64,000 nucleotides of DNA from Amphritea atlantica (GTDB lineage Bacteria; Pseudomonadota; Gammaproteobacteria; Pseudomonadales; Balneatricaceae). The first letter of the stretch is position 1. The number at the start of each line of letters is the position of its first letter. The stretch covers positions 124,001-188,000 of the forward strand of contig NZ_FOGB01000003.1 of the NCBI RefSeq assembly GCF_900111095.1. Reading direction: 5' to 3'. The translations under genes and the position numbers were made by a program. Under the pieces are notes generated by a model, which made no database searches, was not told the origin of the DNA, and was given only the letters and a program-made list of their open reading frames with translations. Positions 54,793 to 63,917 of the stretch are shown in pieces.

Positions 54793-55980
54793 ATGCATAA
54801 AGATCTCTCATTATCGGCGATTACCGCCGGACTGCTGGCCGTACTGATCTCCTATTCCGGCCCGCTGGTGATTTTCTATCAGGCGGCGCAAAGTGCGGAT
54901 GTCAGCAACGAAATGATGGCTTCCTGGGTCTGGGCTATCTCTATCGGTGCGGCTGTTTCAGGCATATTCCTGAGCATCTGGTTTAAGGCCCCCATCATTA
55001 CGGCCTGGTCTGCCCCCGGAACGGCGCTGCTGATTACCCTCTTTCCCGAGCTATCCCTGAATGAAGCCGTTGGCGCTTATATTACAGCCGCGTTTCTGCT
55101 TATTCTGCTGGGGTTCTCGGGTTACTTTGACCGCATCATGAGCGCTATCCCCAGAGGGATCGCCCACGGGATGCTGGCCGGAATTCTGTTTCAATTCGGG
55201 ATTAAAGCATTTCTGGCGATCCAGTTTATGCCTGAGCTGAGTATTCTGATGATCGCCAGCTACCTGATATTCAGACGCCTGCTACCCAAATACTGTCTGT
55301 TGTTGCTATTGATCACCGGTCTCGCGGGGGCGATGCTGTTAGGAGAAACCAATCTGCAATCGGTAGAACTAAGCTTCACTTCTCCGGTGTTTATCGCGCC
55401 AGAATTCAGCTTTAACGCCACCCTCAGTCTTGCCATTCCGCTGGTCATTGTCAGCCTGAGTGGCCAGTTTCTACCGGGCTTTGCCATTCTCAAAGCCTCA
55501 GGGTTCAACACCCCGGCCCGGCCCATATTTATCTGTACCGGTGCCATATCCGTAATTACCGCATTCTTTGGGGGGATCACCACGGTGATTGCTGCGATTA
55601 CAGCGGCACTCTGCACCGGTAAGGATGCCCATCCAAATCCCGACAAACGATACATCGCAGGCATCTCTAATGGTGTGTTCTATCTGATTGGCGCTACCTT
55701 TTCTGGCACTATCATTGCGCTGCTGGCGGCACTGCCGGAACACTTTGTTGAGGTGCTGGCAGGGCTTGCGCTGCTGGGGGCTATCTCCAGTAATCTGCTG
55801 GGGGCGGCACAGGAGAGTTCTCACTTTGAAGCTTCGCTGATCACCTTTGTCGTCACCGCGTCAGGGATGAATTATCTGGGCATTGGTGCCGCGTTCTGGG
55901 GAGTGATTATCGGCTTGCTAAGCTACGCTGTGTTGTATCAGAAACGGGAAAATATGCAGGCCTGGTTCAGGCGGAGCTGA
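54793..55980 (+). CDS. benE: BenE-family aromatic acid/proton symporter
   Basis: Inner-membrane carrier of 395 residues with about 12 TM helices. BenE features: YSGPLVIFYQAAQ near the start, APIITAWSAPGTALL, GQFLPGFAILKASGF and FGGITTVIAAITAALCTG. The family takes up benzoate with protons; given the neighbours, benzoate or a hydroxybenzoate is plausible. Divergent from the LysR gene; about 174 bases before ligA. Confidence 0.88.
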   Translation: MHKDLSLSAITAGLLAVLISYSGPLVIFYQAAQSADVSNEMMASWVWAISIGAAVSGIFLSIWFKAPIITAWSAPGTALLITLFPELSLNEAVGAYITAAFLLILLGFSGYFDRIMSAIPRGIAHGMLAGILFQFGIKAFLAIQFMPELSILMIASYLIFRRLLPKYCLLLLLITGLAGAMLLGETNLQSVELSFTSPVFIAPEFSFNATLSLAIPLVIVSLSGQFLPGFAILKASGFNTPARPIFICTGAISVITAFFGGITTVIAAITAALCTGKDAHPNPDKRYIAGISNGVFYLIGATFSGTIIALLAALPEHFVEVLAGLALLGAISSNLLGAAQESSHFEASLITFVVTASGMNYLGIGAAFWGVIIGLLSYAVLYQKRENMQAWFRRS

Positions 55981-56154
55981 ATACTTATAGCGAGACGCAA
56001 AAATTGAATGATTGACAGGCCGTATACGGCCTCCCGTCGATTGGGTTAGCCTGATCGATCCCCTATACTATTTCCATTCATCGTTTAACTCTGTGACTGA
56101 CGTCGGGACAAGCGATGCACGTTCTATAGCTGTGAAAAAAATGAGAAAAATATA

Positions 56155-57401
<1,247 letters not shown>

Positions 57402-57437
57402 CCGGTCTTACGATTAACACATCACGTTTGTGTTGTT

Positions 57438-57464
57438 CTCAGGCCATAGTCGTTATGGCCTGAG
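57438..57464 (+). terminator. Hairpin after ligB
   Basis: CTCAGGCCATA and TATGGCCTGAG form a perfect 11-bp stem around GTCGT. There is no T-run, so termination would be weak; it marks the left edge of the accessory stretch. Confidence 0.6.
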
Positions 57465-57555
57465 CACTTTAGCGTGGTGCTTGTTGCTTTCAATGATGTC
57501 GAAACTCACTTAGCTTGAGATAAATGACAGGCATTCTTGCAGAGGATTGTATTGG

Positions 57556-57640
57556 CACTCTAATTCATGCCAAAACTCGAAAGCCCACAAAAATTTGCGC
57601 CGTGAGGTTTGTCCCTCTCCATTGCTTTTGTTAGCGATTT
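57556..57640 (-). repeat. Probable degraded attC site after the HhH-GPD-like gene
   Basis: On the minus strand GCTAACAAAAGCAATGG begins three bases after the gene stop, as the first arm of an attC site does. The matching second arm is not clear (a weak candidate CTCTAATTCATGCC on the plus strand near 57558), so this is a half or decayed site at the end of the array. Confidence 0.5.
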
Positions 57641-57641
57641 G

Positions 57642-58334
57642 TTAAGCAAAATTTTCTGAAAAATGCTCGTTAAAATTTTTCACTTCCTTAACGAACATCT
57701 CACAATATGCCCAAATAACCAGATCAAACAAACCTTCCGGCAGTTTTTTTTTCTTTAAATAACTAATTAAATAACTGTGCGTCAGATCGTGATATTCCAT
57801 AAATGCCTTAACCCATCGATCACACTTTATTGCTTCACCACCCATATTTCTTATTACAAATTGACAATTAGCTGGTCCAATATATGGCAATTTCATTTTT
57901 CTCAAAGCCATTACATCTGTTTTGTCTAATTTAATGCTCTTATACTTTCCCTGAAACATTAACTTCCTGAAGTCCTTTTCTGAATCAAACGTGGAAACCA
58001 ATTCTGCTATAGACTGAATAGCGTTCCACTTTTCACGTGCTTTAGGTGGTACTGATTTCCCGTGCATGGAAACGAGAAAAGAACTCCACTCTTTCTTGGA
58101 AGAGGAAGAAATATCTTCATAGTTCCATGAAAATCCATTGTCATCTGCTCTCTCTAAGAAAGAACTAGCAGACACGCGACTCATGCCAGATGCCCAAACA
58201 GCAAAGATCACTGCCTCGATAAATGACTTTCTCGTGATGATTTTTGGGCGTTCATTCAAATACCAATGTACATCAGGATTTGAAATCCCCCCAATGCGCT
58301 TTAAACATTTTTTATATATCGAATATATTGTCAT
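57642..58334 (-). CDS. HhH-GPD-like protein (cassette gene)
   Basis: 230 residues, soluble, basic and AT-rich in coding sequence, unlike its neighbours. The middle reads MKLPYIGPANCQFVIRNMGG then AIKCDRWVKAFMEY, which fits the helix-hairpin-helix plus Asp arrangement of HhH-GPD DNA glycosylases (LxGIGxxTA...VDxHVxR). No iron-sulfur cysteine set. I infer a DNA-glycosylase-like or DNA-binding role; it could be a fold relative with another job. ATG 58334 chosen; GTG 58346 lies in the preceding attC end. Confidence 0.6.
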   Translation of the reverse strand: MTIYSIYKKCLKRIGGISNPDVHWYLNERPKIITRKSFIEAVIFAVWASGMSRVSASSFLERADDNGFSWNYEDISSSSKKEWSSFLVSMHGKSVPPKAREKWNAIQSIAELVSTFDSEKDFRKLMFQGKYKSIKLDKTDVMALRKMKLPYIGPANCQFVIRNMGGEAIKCDRWVKAFMEYHDLTHSYLISYLKKKKLPEGLFDLVIWAYCEMFVKEVKNFNEHFSENFA

Positions 58335-58339
58335 ACTAT

Positions 58340-58441
58340 TTATCACCCGGCTTACCAGCAGTTTTTTGATGACGGCTTTTGTGCGTGCTGTTGCAAAAAA
58401 AGTGACCGCGAAAATTTGTCCGGTGCAGCCGTTTGTTAGAG
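58340..58441 (-). repeat. attC-like site between GIY-YIG and HhH-GPD-like genes
   Basis: On the minus strand it opens CTCTAACAAACGGCTGCACC just after the GIY-YIG stop codon and closes near GGTAAGCCGGGTGATAA; the arms pair in part (CGGCTGCACC with GGTAAGCCG). The last GTT triplet of a working site is changed to GTG, so it may be decayed. Confidence 0.65.
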
Positions 58442-58445
58442 AGGG

Positions 58446-58925
58446 CTACATAGACGACTCCATAAGACCGCAATTTAGACACCTCATGCCACCGTAATTT
58501 TCGTTGTAATCCATTCCGCCTCCCCACCCACAAGAAGGACAAAACTCATCTATTTCTGAATCACCCCACTGCCAAGCGCCGAGATATTCCGGCACGCCAT
58601 CTCGATCATGTGAAACGATTTCAAACGCGTTATCGTTTGTTGCAATGAAACTGCTTATCGAGTGCTGTTTAAGCTCTTCAAATACATCACTTGCATCCAA
58701 TGCGAACCACTCCCGATGAGTGTTCACTGAAGAATATTTTTGATGCAGCTGTTTTTCCAATGCCCTATCGTTATTCGATTCTATCCATCCCATTAGCTTA
58801 AGCGCGTAGGGACTTCCCGTTTGCAACTGCCTAATACGTCTTTGGACATTAATGCTCATCCCAATCTTCACTCTGAGATCGCCATAATTTCCATTTTCGT
58901 TCTCAGCTATGAAATAGACAGGCAT
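58446..58925 (-). CDS. GIY-YIG nuclease family protein with C-terminal zinc ribbon (cassette gene)
   Basis: 159 residues. N-terminal GIY-YIG/T5orf172-type domain: MPVYFIAENENGNYGDLRVK, then KIGMSINVQRRIRQLQTGSP and RALEKQLHQKY (residues 1-80), the pattern of strand-KIG-R-helix-E. The C-terminus has CPSCGW and CLNCGL, a Cys4 zinc ribbon. Nuclease activity is inferred from the domain. ATG 58925 has AAGGAA upstream. It lies between two attC-like sites and is therefore probably a mobile cassette. Confidence 0.78.
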   Translation of the reverse strand: MPVYFIAENENGNYGDLRVKIGMSINVQRRIRQLQTGSPYALKLMGWIESNNDRALEKQLHQKYSSVNTHREWFALDASDVFEELKQHSISSFIATNDNAFEIVSHDRDGVPEYLGAWQWGDSEIDEFCPSCGWGGGMDYNENYGGMRCLNCGLMESSM

Positions 58926-58944
58926 GTTCAATTCCTTGAGTAGC

Positions 58945-59060
58945 TCTAATAACGCCCACAACAGGGGCCAAACGAAGCGGAGCCAATTTGTGGTAGAGTG
59001 AGCGTAGCGAACCACAAATTTACGGAGCGTAGTTTGGTCCCTTGCTTGTGATTGTTAGGA
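58945..59060 (-). repeat. attC recombination site (integron cassette)
   Basis: On the minus strand it runs from CCTAACAATCACAAGC to GTTGTGGGCGTTATTAG. The outer arms are complementary (TAACAATCACAAGC against TAACGCCCACAAC), and the inner arms GGGACCAAAC/GTTTGGCCCC and TTTGTGGT/ACCACAAA pair, giving the long imperfect cruciform typical of attC. It starts 13 bases after the stop of the next cassette gene and ends about 20 bases before the GIY-YIG start. Confidence 0.85.
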
Positions 59061-59072
59061 GCGGCATTACAG

Positions 59073-59708
59073 TTACTCACTAACCAACAAGCCCCCTTTC
59101 GAAAACTTTAAACCAATGCTGCTCAGCAAAAGATTTGTAAGATTTATAAACGCCATAGCAACACCAAGAGACCGCTCTGCATCATATTTATTGCAGGTTT
59201 TAGCTTGATGAAGAACTTTATTTCTCAAGACTTGAATGCCTTCCCTTTCTTTCCAGAGAGGAACATCAGCACCCTCACGGCAATAGTTGCTAATTCCACT
59301 CTCAAAATGGATATGGTGCTCTAGAATGCCGAAAACTAGTTCCTTAAAGCGATCAATACCTGCTTGCTTAACAAGCACAGTTGAAATTAGCTCAGCTAAC
59401 GATTCCGTGTGAACAAGTCCATACACGATCGGTTTTAGCAGAACAGATTTTAATAAAACTTCTGTTACCGTTGATGAAAATATTAGCGATGCTGTAGGTT
59501 CGCTATCTTGAAGTGACTGAGATTTCTTTAAGAAGGTTATTGCATCTTCTGCCATATGAGCATGGGTTTTATAATATGACGCGAGGCGCTCTGATACAAA
59601 TTCGGCTATAGCCTGTTCTTTGTGCTCATCATATAGTTCAGCAGCAAGCGAATCTATGAACTCAGAGTATGCTTGTTCCTGTTCTGCCTCATACCAATCC
59701 ATAGACAT
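59073..59708 (-). CDS. Hypothetical protein with RNxxxH (HEPN-type) motif (cassette gene)
   Basis: 211 residues, soluble and mostly helical. Toward the C-terminus it reads EREGIQVLRNKVLHQAKTC: R-N-x-x-x-H is the catalytic signature of HEPN ribonuclease domains, and it sits between helices as in that fold. The N-terminal half (to about residue 75) is a charged helical stretch. No closer family recognised. ATG 59708 has AGGAG eight bases upstream. It is the outermost cassette gene and is followed by a good attC site. HEPN function is inference from one motif. Confidence 0.6.
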   Translation of the reverse strand: MSMDWYEAEQEQAYSEFIDSLAAELYDEHKEQAIAEFVSERLASYYKTHAHMAEDAITFLKKSQSLQDSEPTASLIFSSTVTEVLLKSVLLKPIVYGLVHTESLAELISTVLVKQAGIDRFKELVFGILEHHIHFESGISNYCREGADVPLWKEREGIQVLRNKVLHQAKTCNKYDAERSLGVAMAFINLTNLLLSSIGLKFSKGGLLVSE

Positions 59709-60110
59709 AACTATCACTCCTTCGGAAACCGCGTGGGCTTCAAAACTTCTAACATTTTATTATTGCGCCCATGCAAGGTTCTATAGCTTGCAAGCTTTGC
59801 TACCTTGTAAGGTACATATGAATGTATCGCGAAAGCCGACATCGTCAGGAAAATATGACTCAATATGCGAAGGTAAAAACTGCCAGAGAGGAAAAAAGGA
59901 TTACTGGTATTCATCCTGAATATCCGTCTGAACTGCCTTTAATCCCTGACTGAGCGACACAGATCCATCAAAACCACAGACTACGATACGGGTACTCCAG
60001 TTACCCACCAGGTTTCACTATATCCCAGCCTTACCAATGACTACAACTGCTGTTTTCTTTGCTTTTTCTAGCCAGCCGCGAAGCGGCGATCTGACAACGC
60101 CCCCCAATCA
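59709..60110. other. 400-bp region between the cassette genes and the ben terminator
   Basis: No gene I would support. Present: a perfect AGCTTGCAAGCT palindrome (59786-59797) with flanking partial inverted repeats, a minus-strand GGGCGCAATAAT that faintly resembles an attC end (near 59760), and a GCCGCTTCGCGGC hairpin next to a GGGGGGCGTTGTC stretch (60070-60105, minus strand). These could be worn remains of the array's leading end; no integrase or attI is recognisable. Confidence 0.4.
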
Positions 60111-60137
60111 TAAAAAAAGGCAGCCAACTGGCTGCCT
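60111..60137 (-). terminator. Terminator of benABCD
   Basis: On the minus strand AGGCAGCC pairs with GGCTGCCT around AGTT, followed by TTTTTTT. Confidence 0.9.
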
Positions 60138-60154
60138 GTTAAGTGAAGTTCAAA

Positions 60155-60940
60155 TCACCCCTGATCTCCCCCACCTACAGGGAGGATTGTTCCGGTGATA
60201 TAAGAGGCGTCATTGGAGGCAAGAAAGAGGATCGCGCTGGCCTGCTCATCGGGGGTGCAATAACGGCCCATCACTGTTGAATCGATGGTCTGGTCTACGA
60301 TCTGTTGATACCACACCTTTTCATCATCGCTCATCGGCTGGGTGTTGCGGGGGATTTTCCGCTCACCGACATCGGTGCCACCGGGTGCTACCGCATTGAC
60401 ACGGATTCCGCGGTTGCCATTCTCCCAGGCGAGACAAGCTGTCAGGGCGTTAACGCCCCCCTTGGCGGCGGCGTAGGGAACCCGGTTGAGTCCTTTGGTG
60501 GCGATGGATGAGACATTGACGATTGCGCCTGCGTTTTGCTGCTGCATCACAGGCAGCACCGCATGACAACACCAGAGGGTTGGAAACAGTGAACGGCGTA
60601 TCTCCGCTTCTACCTGCGCCTCTTCATAATGCTCATAGGGTTTAACCCAGATGGTGCCACCGACATTGTTGATCAGGCTATCGATACGCCCATATTTGTC
60701 CACGGCGGCATCCATCACCTTACAACACTCGGCATATTGCTCCAGATTGGCGAGCACCACCAGTGGCTCTGGAAAGCCCAGCCCGGTGATCTCAGCGGAA
60801 ACCTCCTCCACCAGAGGCGAGAAATCGACCAGTACTAACAGCGCACCTTCCGCCGCCGCCCGAAACGCTACCTCCCGGCCAATACCCTGAGCGGCCCCTG
60901 TGACGACGACAACCTTTTCTTCAAAACGACGTACAGACAT
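60155..60940 (-). CDS. benD: Benzoate cis-diol dehydrogenase (1,6-dihydroxycyclohexa-2,4-diene-1-carboxylate dehydrogenase)
   Basis: NAD-dependent short-chain dehydrogenase that turns the benzoate cis-diol into catechol with loss of CO2. 261 residues: cofactor site TGAAQGIGRE, NNVGGTIW (the NNVGG of BenD-type enzymes), catalytic Ser in VNVSSIAT and YAAAKGG. ATG 60940 with GAGG upstream; TTG 60958 is in frame. Last gene of benABCD, 10 bases after benC, before a strong terminator. Confidence 0.94.
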   Translation of the reverse strand: MSVRRFEEKVVVVTGAAQGIGREVAFRAAAEGALLVLVDFSPLVEEVSAEITGLGFPEPLVVLANLEQYAECCKVMDAAVDKYGRIDSLINNVGGTIWVKPYEHYEEAQVEAEIRRSLFPTLWCCHAVLPVMQQQNAGAIVNVSSIATKGLNRVPYAAAKGGVNALTACLAWENGNRGIRVNAVAPGGTDVGERKIPRNTQPMSDDEKVWYQQIVDQTIDSTVMGRYCTPDEQASAILFLASNDASYITGTILPVGGGDQG

Positions 60941-60950
60941 AGAGGTTACC

Positions 60951-61952
60951 TCAGGCAAATTTTTCGTAATGGAAGCTGGCGGGTGTCATGCCTTTTTCTG
61001 AGAAGTAGTGGTTGACCGCATCGACCATCGGCGGCGGACCGCAGAGATAGATATCAACATCACCATCACAGAGGTGTTCGGCTTCGATGTACTGGGTGAC
61101 ATAGCCTTTGGTTGGGTGTTCGCTCTCGGGTGAGGCAACACAGGTGGCGAAGCTGAACAGTGGCAGCGCTGCCGCCAGACGTTCCAGCCGGTCAACCTCG
61201 ACCAGATCGATATCGTTGGTTACACCGTAGATAAGGTGTACCGGGTATTCCAGACCATCCCGTTGCATCTTTTCCAGCATCGCCGTGAACGGGGCCAGAC
61301 CGGTACCGCCTGCCAGAAACAGTGCCCGGCGGTTCATATCCCGCAGATAGAAGCTGCCAAACGGACCAGAGATCTCCAGCGGTTCTCCCACCTGAGCGCT
61401 GTCACGCATATAACCACTCATCTTGCCATCGGGAATCACCCGGATCAGAAAGGAGACTTCGTTGGCATCACTCACCAGTGAACTGAAGGAGTAAGCCCGG
61501 GTTTCATCGCTACCCGGCACTTTAATATTGACATACTGTCCTGGCAGAAAGTGCAGCTTCGCCAGTTTCTCACCTTTCACCGAAAAGCTGATTGCGGTGT
61601 CTGAATGACGATTAATCGCTGACAGTTCAACCGGATAGGTCTCGGTAACGGTTTTGCATACCTTAGAGGACACCGGTACTGAGACGACGCAGTCGGAGGT
61701 GGGCACCATGCGACAGGTAAGCACCTGCCCCTGCTCTGCCTCTTCTTCAGAAAGCGCATCCTCGATGTAATCTTCCAGTGTATATTTGCCGGATTCGGCA
61801 TGGCACTTACAGGTACCACAGGCACCATCGCGGCAATCCAGTGGAATATTAACCCGCTGACGATAGGCGGCATCAGCGACCAGTTCACCCTCGTTGCACT
61901 CGATAAAACGAGTGACACCGTCTTCAAAGTTTAATGCAATTTTATAAGACAT
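60951..61952 (-). CDS. benC: Benzoate 1,2-dioxygenase electron transfer component
   Basis: Reductase that carries electrons from NADH to BenAB. 333 residues. N-terminal plant-type [2Fe-2S] ferredoxin (CRDGACGTCKCH, second Cys in LTCRM), FAD domain (RAYSFSS) and NAD domain (FLAGGTGLAPF, YLCGPPPMVDAV). Spacing to benB is 44 bases. Confidence 0.95.
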   Translation of the reverse strand: MSYKIALNFEDGVTRFIECNEGELVADAAYRQRVNIPLDCRDGACGTCKCHAESGKYTLEDYIEDALSEEEAEQGQVLTCRMVPTSDCVVSVPVSSKVCKTVTETYPVELSAINRHSDTAISFSVKGEKLAKLHFLPGQYVNIKVPGSDETRAYSFSSLVSDANEVSFLIRVIPDGKMSGYMRDSAQVGEPLEISGPFGSFYLRDMNRRALFLAGGTGLAPFTAMLEKMQRDGLEYPVHLIYGVTNDIDLVEVDRLERLAAALPLFSFATCVASPESEHPTKGYVTQYIEAEHLCDGDVDIYLCGPPPMVDAVNHYFSEKGMTPASFHYEKFA

Positions 61953-61996
61953 AATCGATCCCGGCCCCCGTTAAACCGGGGGCCTTATTGTTATTA

Positions 61997-62488
61997 TTAA
62001 AGATGATAGATATCGACCACATGATGGATATAGTCGTTTTTCAGCACGACTTTTTTCGCTTTGATCTTCGGTCGCTCAGAGGAGGTATCCAGGGTATAAA
62101 AGCTGGTGCCGAAGTAGGTGTAGACGTGCTCATAACGATAGGCATAGTTAACCCAGTTGAAACGCACCTGACACTGATCATCTGACGCTTCGATAATCTC
62201 AATGTTACTCAGATTATGCGAAGTGCGCGGCTGTGGCAGACTGGTGGCGCTGGATTTATCTGTATTGATACGGAACACCCGGTCTTCCAGTCCGCTGCGT
62301 GAGGCGTAATACATCAGCGAAATCTCAGACTGAGGGTCTTCGGTCAGCTCGCCGGTATCATCCCAGGAGGGCACCCAGTAGGTTGCATCTTCGGCATACA
62401 TCTCCAGCCAGCTATCCCAGTCTTTGTCATCAAGATAGCGGGTCTCTTCATAGAGAAACTTATTTACCTGCTCGATTGAGATAGCCAT
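61997..62488 (-). CDS. benB: Benzoate 1,2-dioxygenase small subunit
   Basis: Beta subunit of the ring-hydroxylating dioxygenase, 163 residues, NTF2-like fold; structural partner of BenA. Recognised by QVNKFLYEETRYLDDKDWDSWLEMYA and LMYYASRSGLEDRV (residues 6-31 and 54-67) and the LRHH-like C-terminus. Two bases after benA; GAGGAG precedes its ATG. Confidence 0.94.
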   Translation of the reverse strand: MAISIEQVNKFLYEETRYLDDKDWDSWLEMYAEDATYWVPSWDDTGELTEDPQSEISLMYYASRSGLEDRVFRINTDKSSATSLPQPRTSHNLSNIEIIEASDDQCQVRFNWVNYAYRYEHVYTYFGTSFYTLDTSSERPKIKAKKVVLKNDYIHHVVDIYHL

Positions 62489-62490
62489 GA

Positions 62491-63828
62491 TTATTTCTCC
62501 TCCTGTTCGGCTGCCGCTTTCTTCATCACATCAACCCAGTAACGATGTTGCACGGTGTACAGCCCCTCATCTTCGGTTTTAGCACCGCTCATCACGGGAT
62601 TCATACCCAGCTTTTTCGCCTCTTCATCCGGCCCTTTAATCCAGTGTTCCGCCCCCCGGCACATATCGTTCCATTCCAGGCTGCTGGCCATAAAGCCTTT
62701 CTGGCATGAACGAAACTCTTCCAGGTCATCCGGGGTTGCCATACCACTGGCATTGAAGAAATCTTCATACTGACGAATCCGCTGAGCACGTGCCTCGGCA
62801 CTTTCGCCCTTCGGCGCGATACAGTAGATAGTGACTTCCGTTTTATTGACATCGATAGGACGGAACTGGCGGATCTGCGAGCTGAACTGATCCATCAGGA
62901 AGACGTTCGGATAGACGCACAGGTTACGCAGATTACCGATCATCCAGTCCGCTCGTGCCTCACCACTGCTGGCGATCAGCTCGTCACGGCGCTGGTAGAT
63001 TGGCCGGTCTTTCGGGTTTGGCCACTGCATCCACAGGCAGATATGGCCGTGATCGAAGGCATAGAAACCACCCTTCTGCTTCGCCCAGGTGCTGGCGTCC
63101 ATCGCTTTGGTTTTATCGGTTTCTTTATCCCGACGACCGGTGGTTGCCACATAGTTCCAGTGCACCGCACTGACGTGATAACCATCCGCGCCATTTTCAG
63201 CCTGAACCTTCCAGTTGCCGTCATACACGTAGGTTGAGCTGCCACGCAGTACTTCCAGACCTTCCGGTGACTGATCCACGATCATGTCGATAATTTTCGC
63301 CGCTTCTCCCAGATACTCTTCCAGAGAGACAACATCAGGGTTCAGACTGCCAAACAGAAAGCCCTTGTAGCTGGCAAAACGGGGCACCTCTTTCAGGTTG
63401 TGCGACCCTTCGCAGTTAAACGATTCCGGATAACCGGCATCATCAGGGTCTTTAACCTTGAGCAGCTTGCCATCGTTGTTGAAAACCCAGCCATGAAACG
63501 GACAGGTGTGGGCCGCACGATTGCCTTTTTTGGTCCGGCACAACATCGCCCCACGGTGACTACAGGCGTTGATAAAGGCTTTCAGCTCATTATCTTTGTT
63601 GCGGGTAATAAAGATCGGCTGGCGACCCATGGTGTAGGTAAAAAAGTCATTCTTGTTAGGAATCTGGCTTTCGTGAGCAAGATAGATCCAGTTACCTTCA
63701 AAGATATGCTTCATCTCCAGTTCGAACAGTTCCGGATCGGTAAACATATCCCGCTTGCAGCGATAGATACCCTCTTCGGGTTTCTCTTCCATCATTGAAT
63801 CAATTTTATTAAACAGTGCTGTGTTCAT
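62491..63828 (-). CDS. benA: Benzoate 1,2-dioxygenase large subunit
   Basis: Catalytic subunit that dihydroxylates benzoate to its 1,2-cis-diol. 445 residues. Rieske [2Fe-2S] ligands in ACSHRGAML and TCPFHGW; mononuclear iron site in [14 protein letters not shown] (Asp and two His). ATG 63828 with GAGGTGG upstream; an earlier in-frame start (63855) lies within the predicted -10. Close relatives act on toluate or anthranilate, but BenA/benzoate fits best with benD present. Confidence 0.94.
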   Translation of the reverse strand: MNTALFNKIDSMMEEKPEEGIYRCKRDMFTDPELFELEMKHIFEGNWIYLAHESQIPNKNDFFTYTMGRQPIFITRNKDNELKAFINACSHRGAMLCRTKKGNRAAHTCPFHGWVFNNDGKLLKVKDPDDAGYPESFNCEGSHNLKEVPRFASYKGFLFGSLNPDVVSLEEYLGEAAKIIDMIVDQSPEGLEVLRGSSTYVYDGNWKVQAENGADGYHVSAVHWNYVATTGRRDKETDKTKAMDASTWAKQKGGFYAFDHGHICLWMQWPNPKDRPIYQRRDELIASSGEARADWMIGNLRNLCVYPNVFLMDQFSSQIRQFRPIDVNKTEVTIYCIAPKGESAEARAQRIRQYEDFFNASGMATPDDLEEFRSCQKGFMASSLEWNDMCRGAEHWIKGPDEEAKKLGMNPVMSGAKTEDEGLYTVQHRYWVDVMKKAAAEQEEK

Positions 63829-63854
63829 TCGGTCCACCTCTATTGTTTTCCTCA

Positions 63855-63883
63855 AAGATACTCAACAGAGGGGTGACTCAATA
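63855..63883 (-). promoter_or_regulatory. Promoter of benABCD
   Basis: On the minus strand -35 TATTGA (63883-63878) and -10 TATCTT (63860-63855) are 17 bp apart. The weak hexamers fit a promoter that depends on an activator. Confidence 0.65.
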
Positions 63884-63917
63884 TCCGCTTTATGCCGACC
63901 TATATCCTATTTATGCA
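63882..63917 (-). promoter_or_regulatory. Tandem XylS/BenR-type activator site upstream of benA
   Basis: On the minus strand two direct half-sites: TGCATAAATAGGATA (63917-63903) and GGCATAAAGCGGATA (63896-63882), each fitting TGCA-N6-GGNTA, with a 21-bp period. The promoter-near copy overlaps the -35 by two bases, as in the XylS-driven Pm promoter. The benR gene itself is not in the window. Confidence 0.85.

Noticed and set aside
59714-59914. A 66-codon minus-strand frame just before the HEPN-like gene.
   Set aside because: Overlaps an inverted-repeat region, has no family similarity and no convincing ribosome site; possibly a worn cassette fragment.
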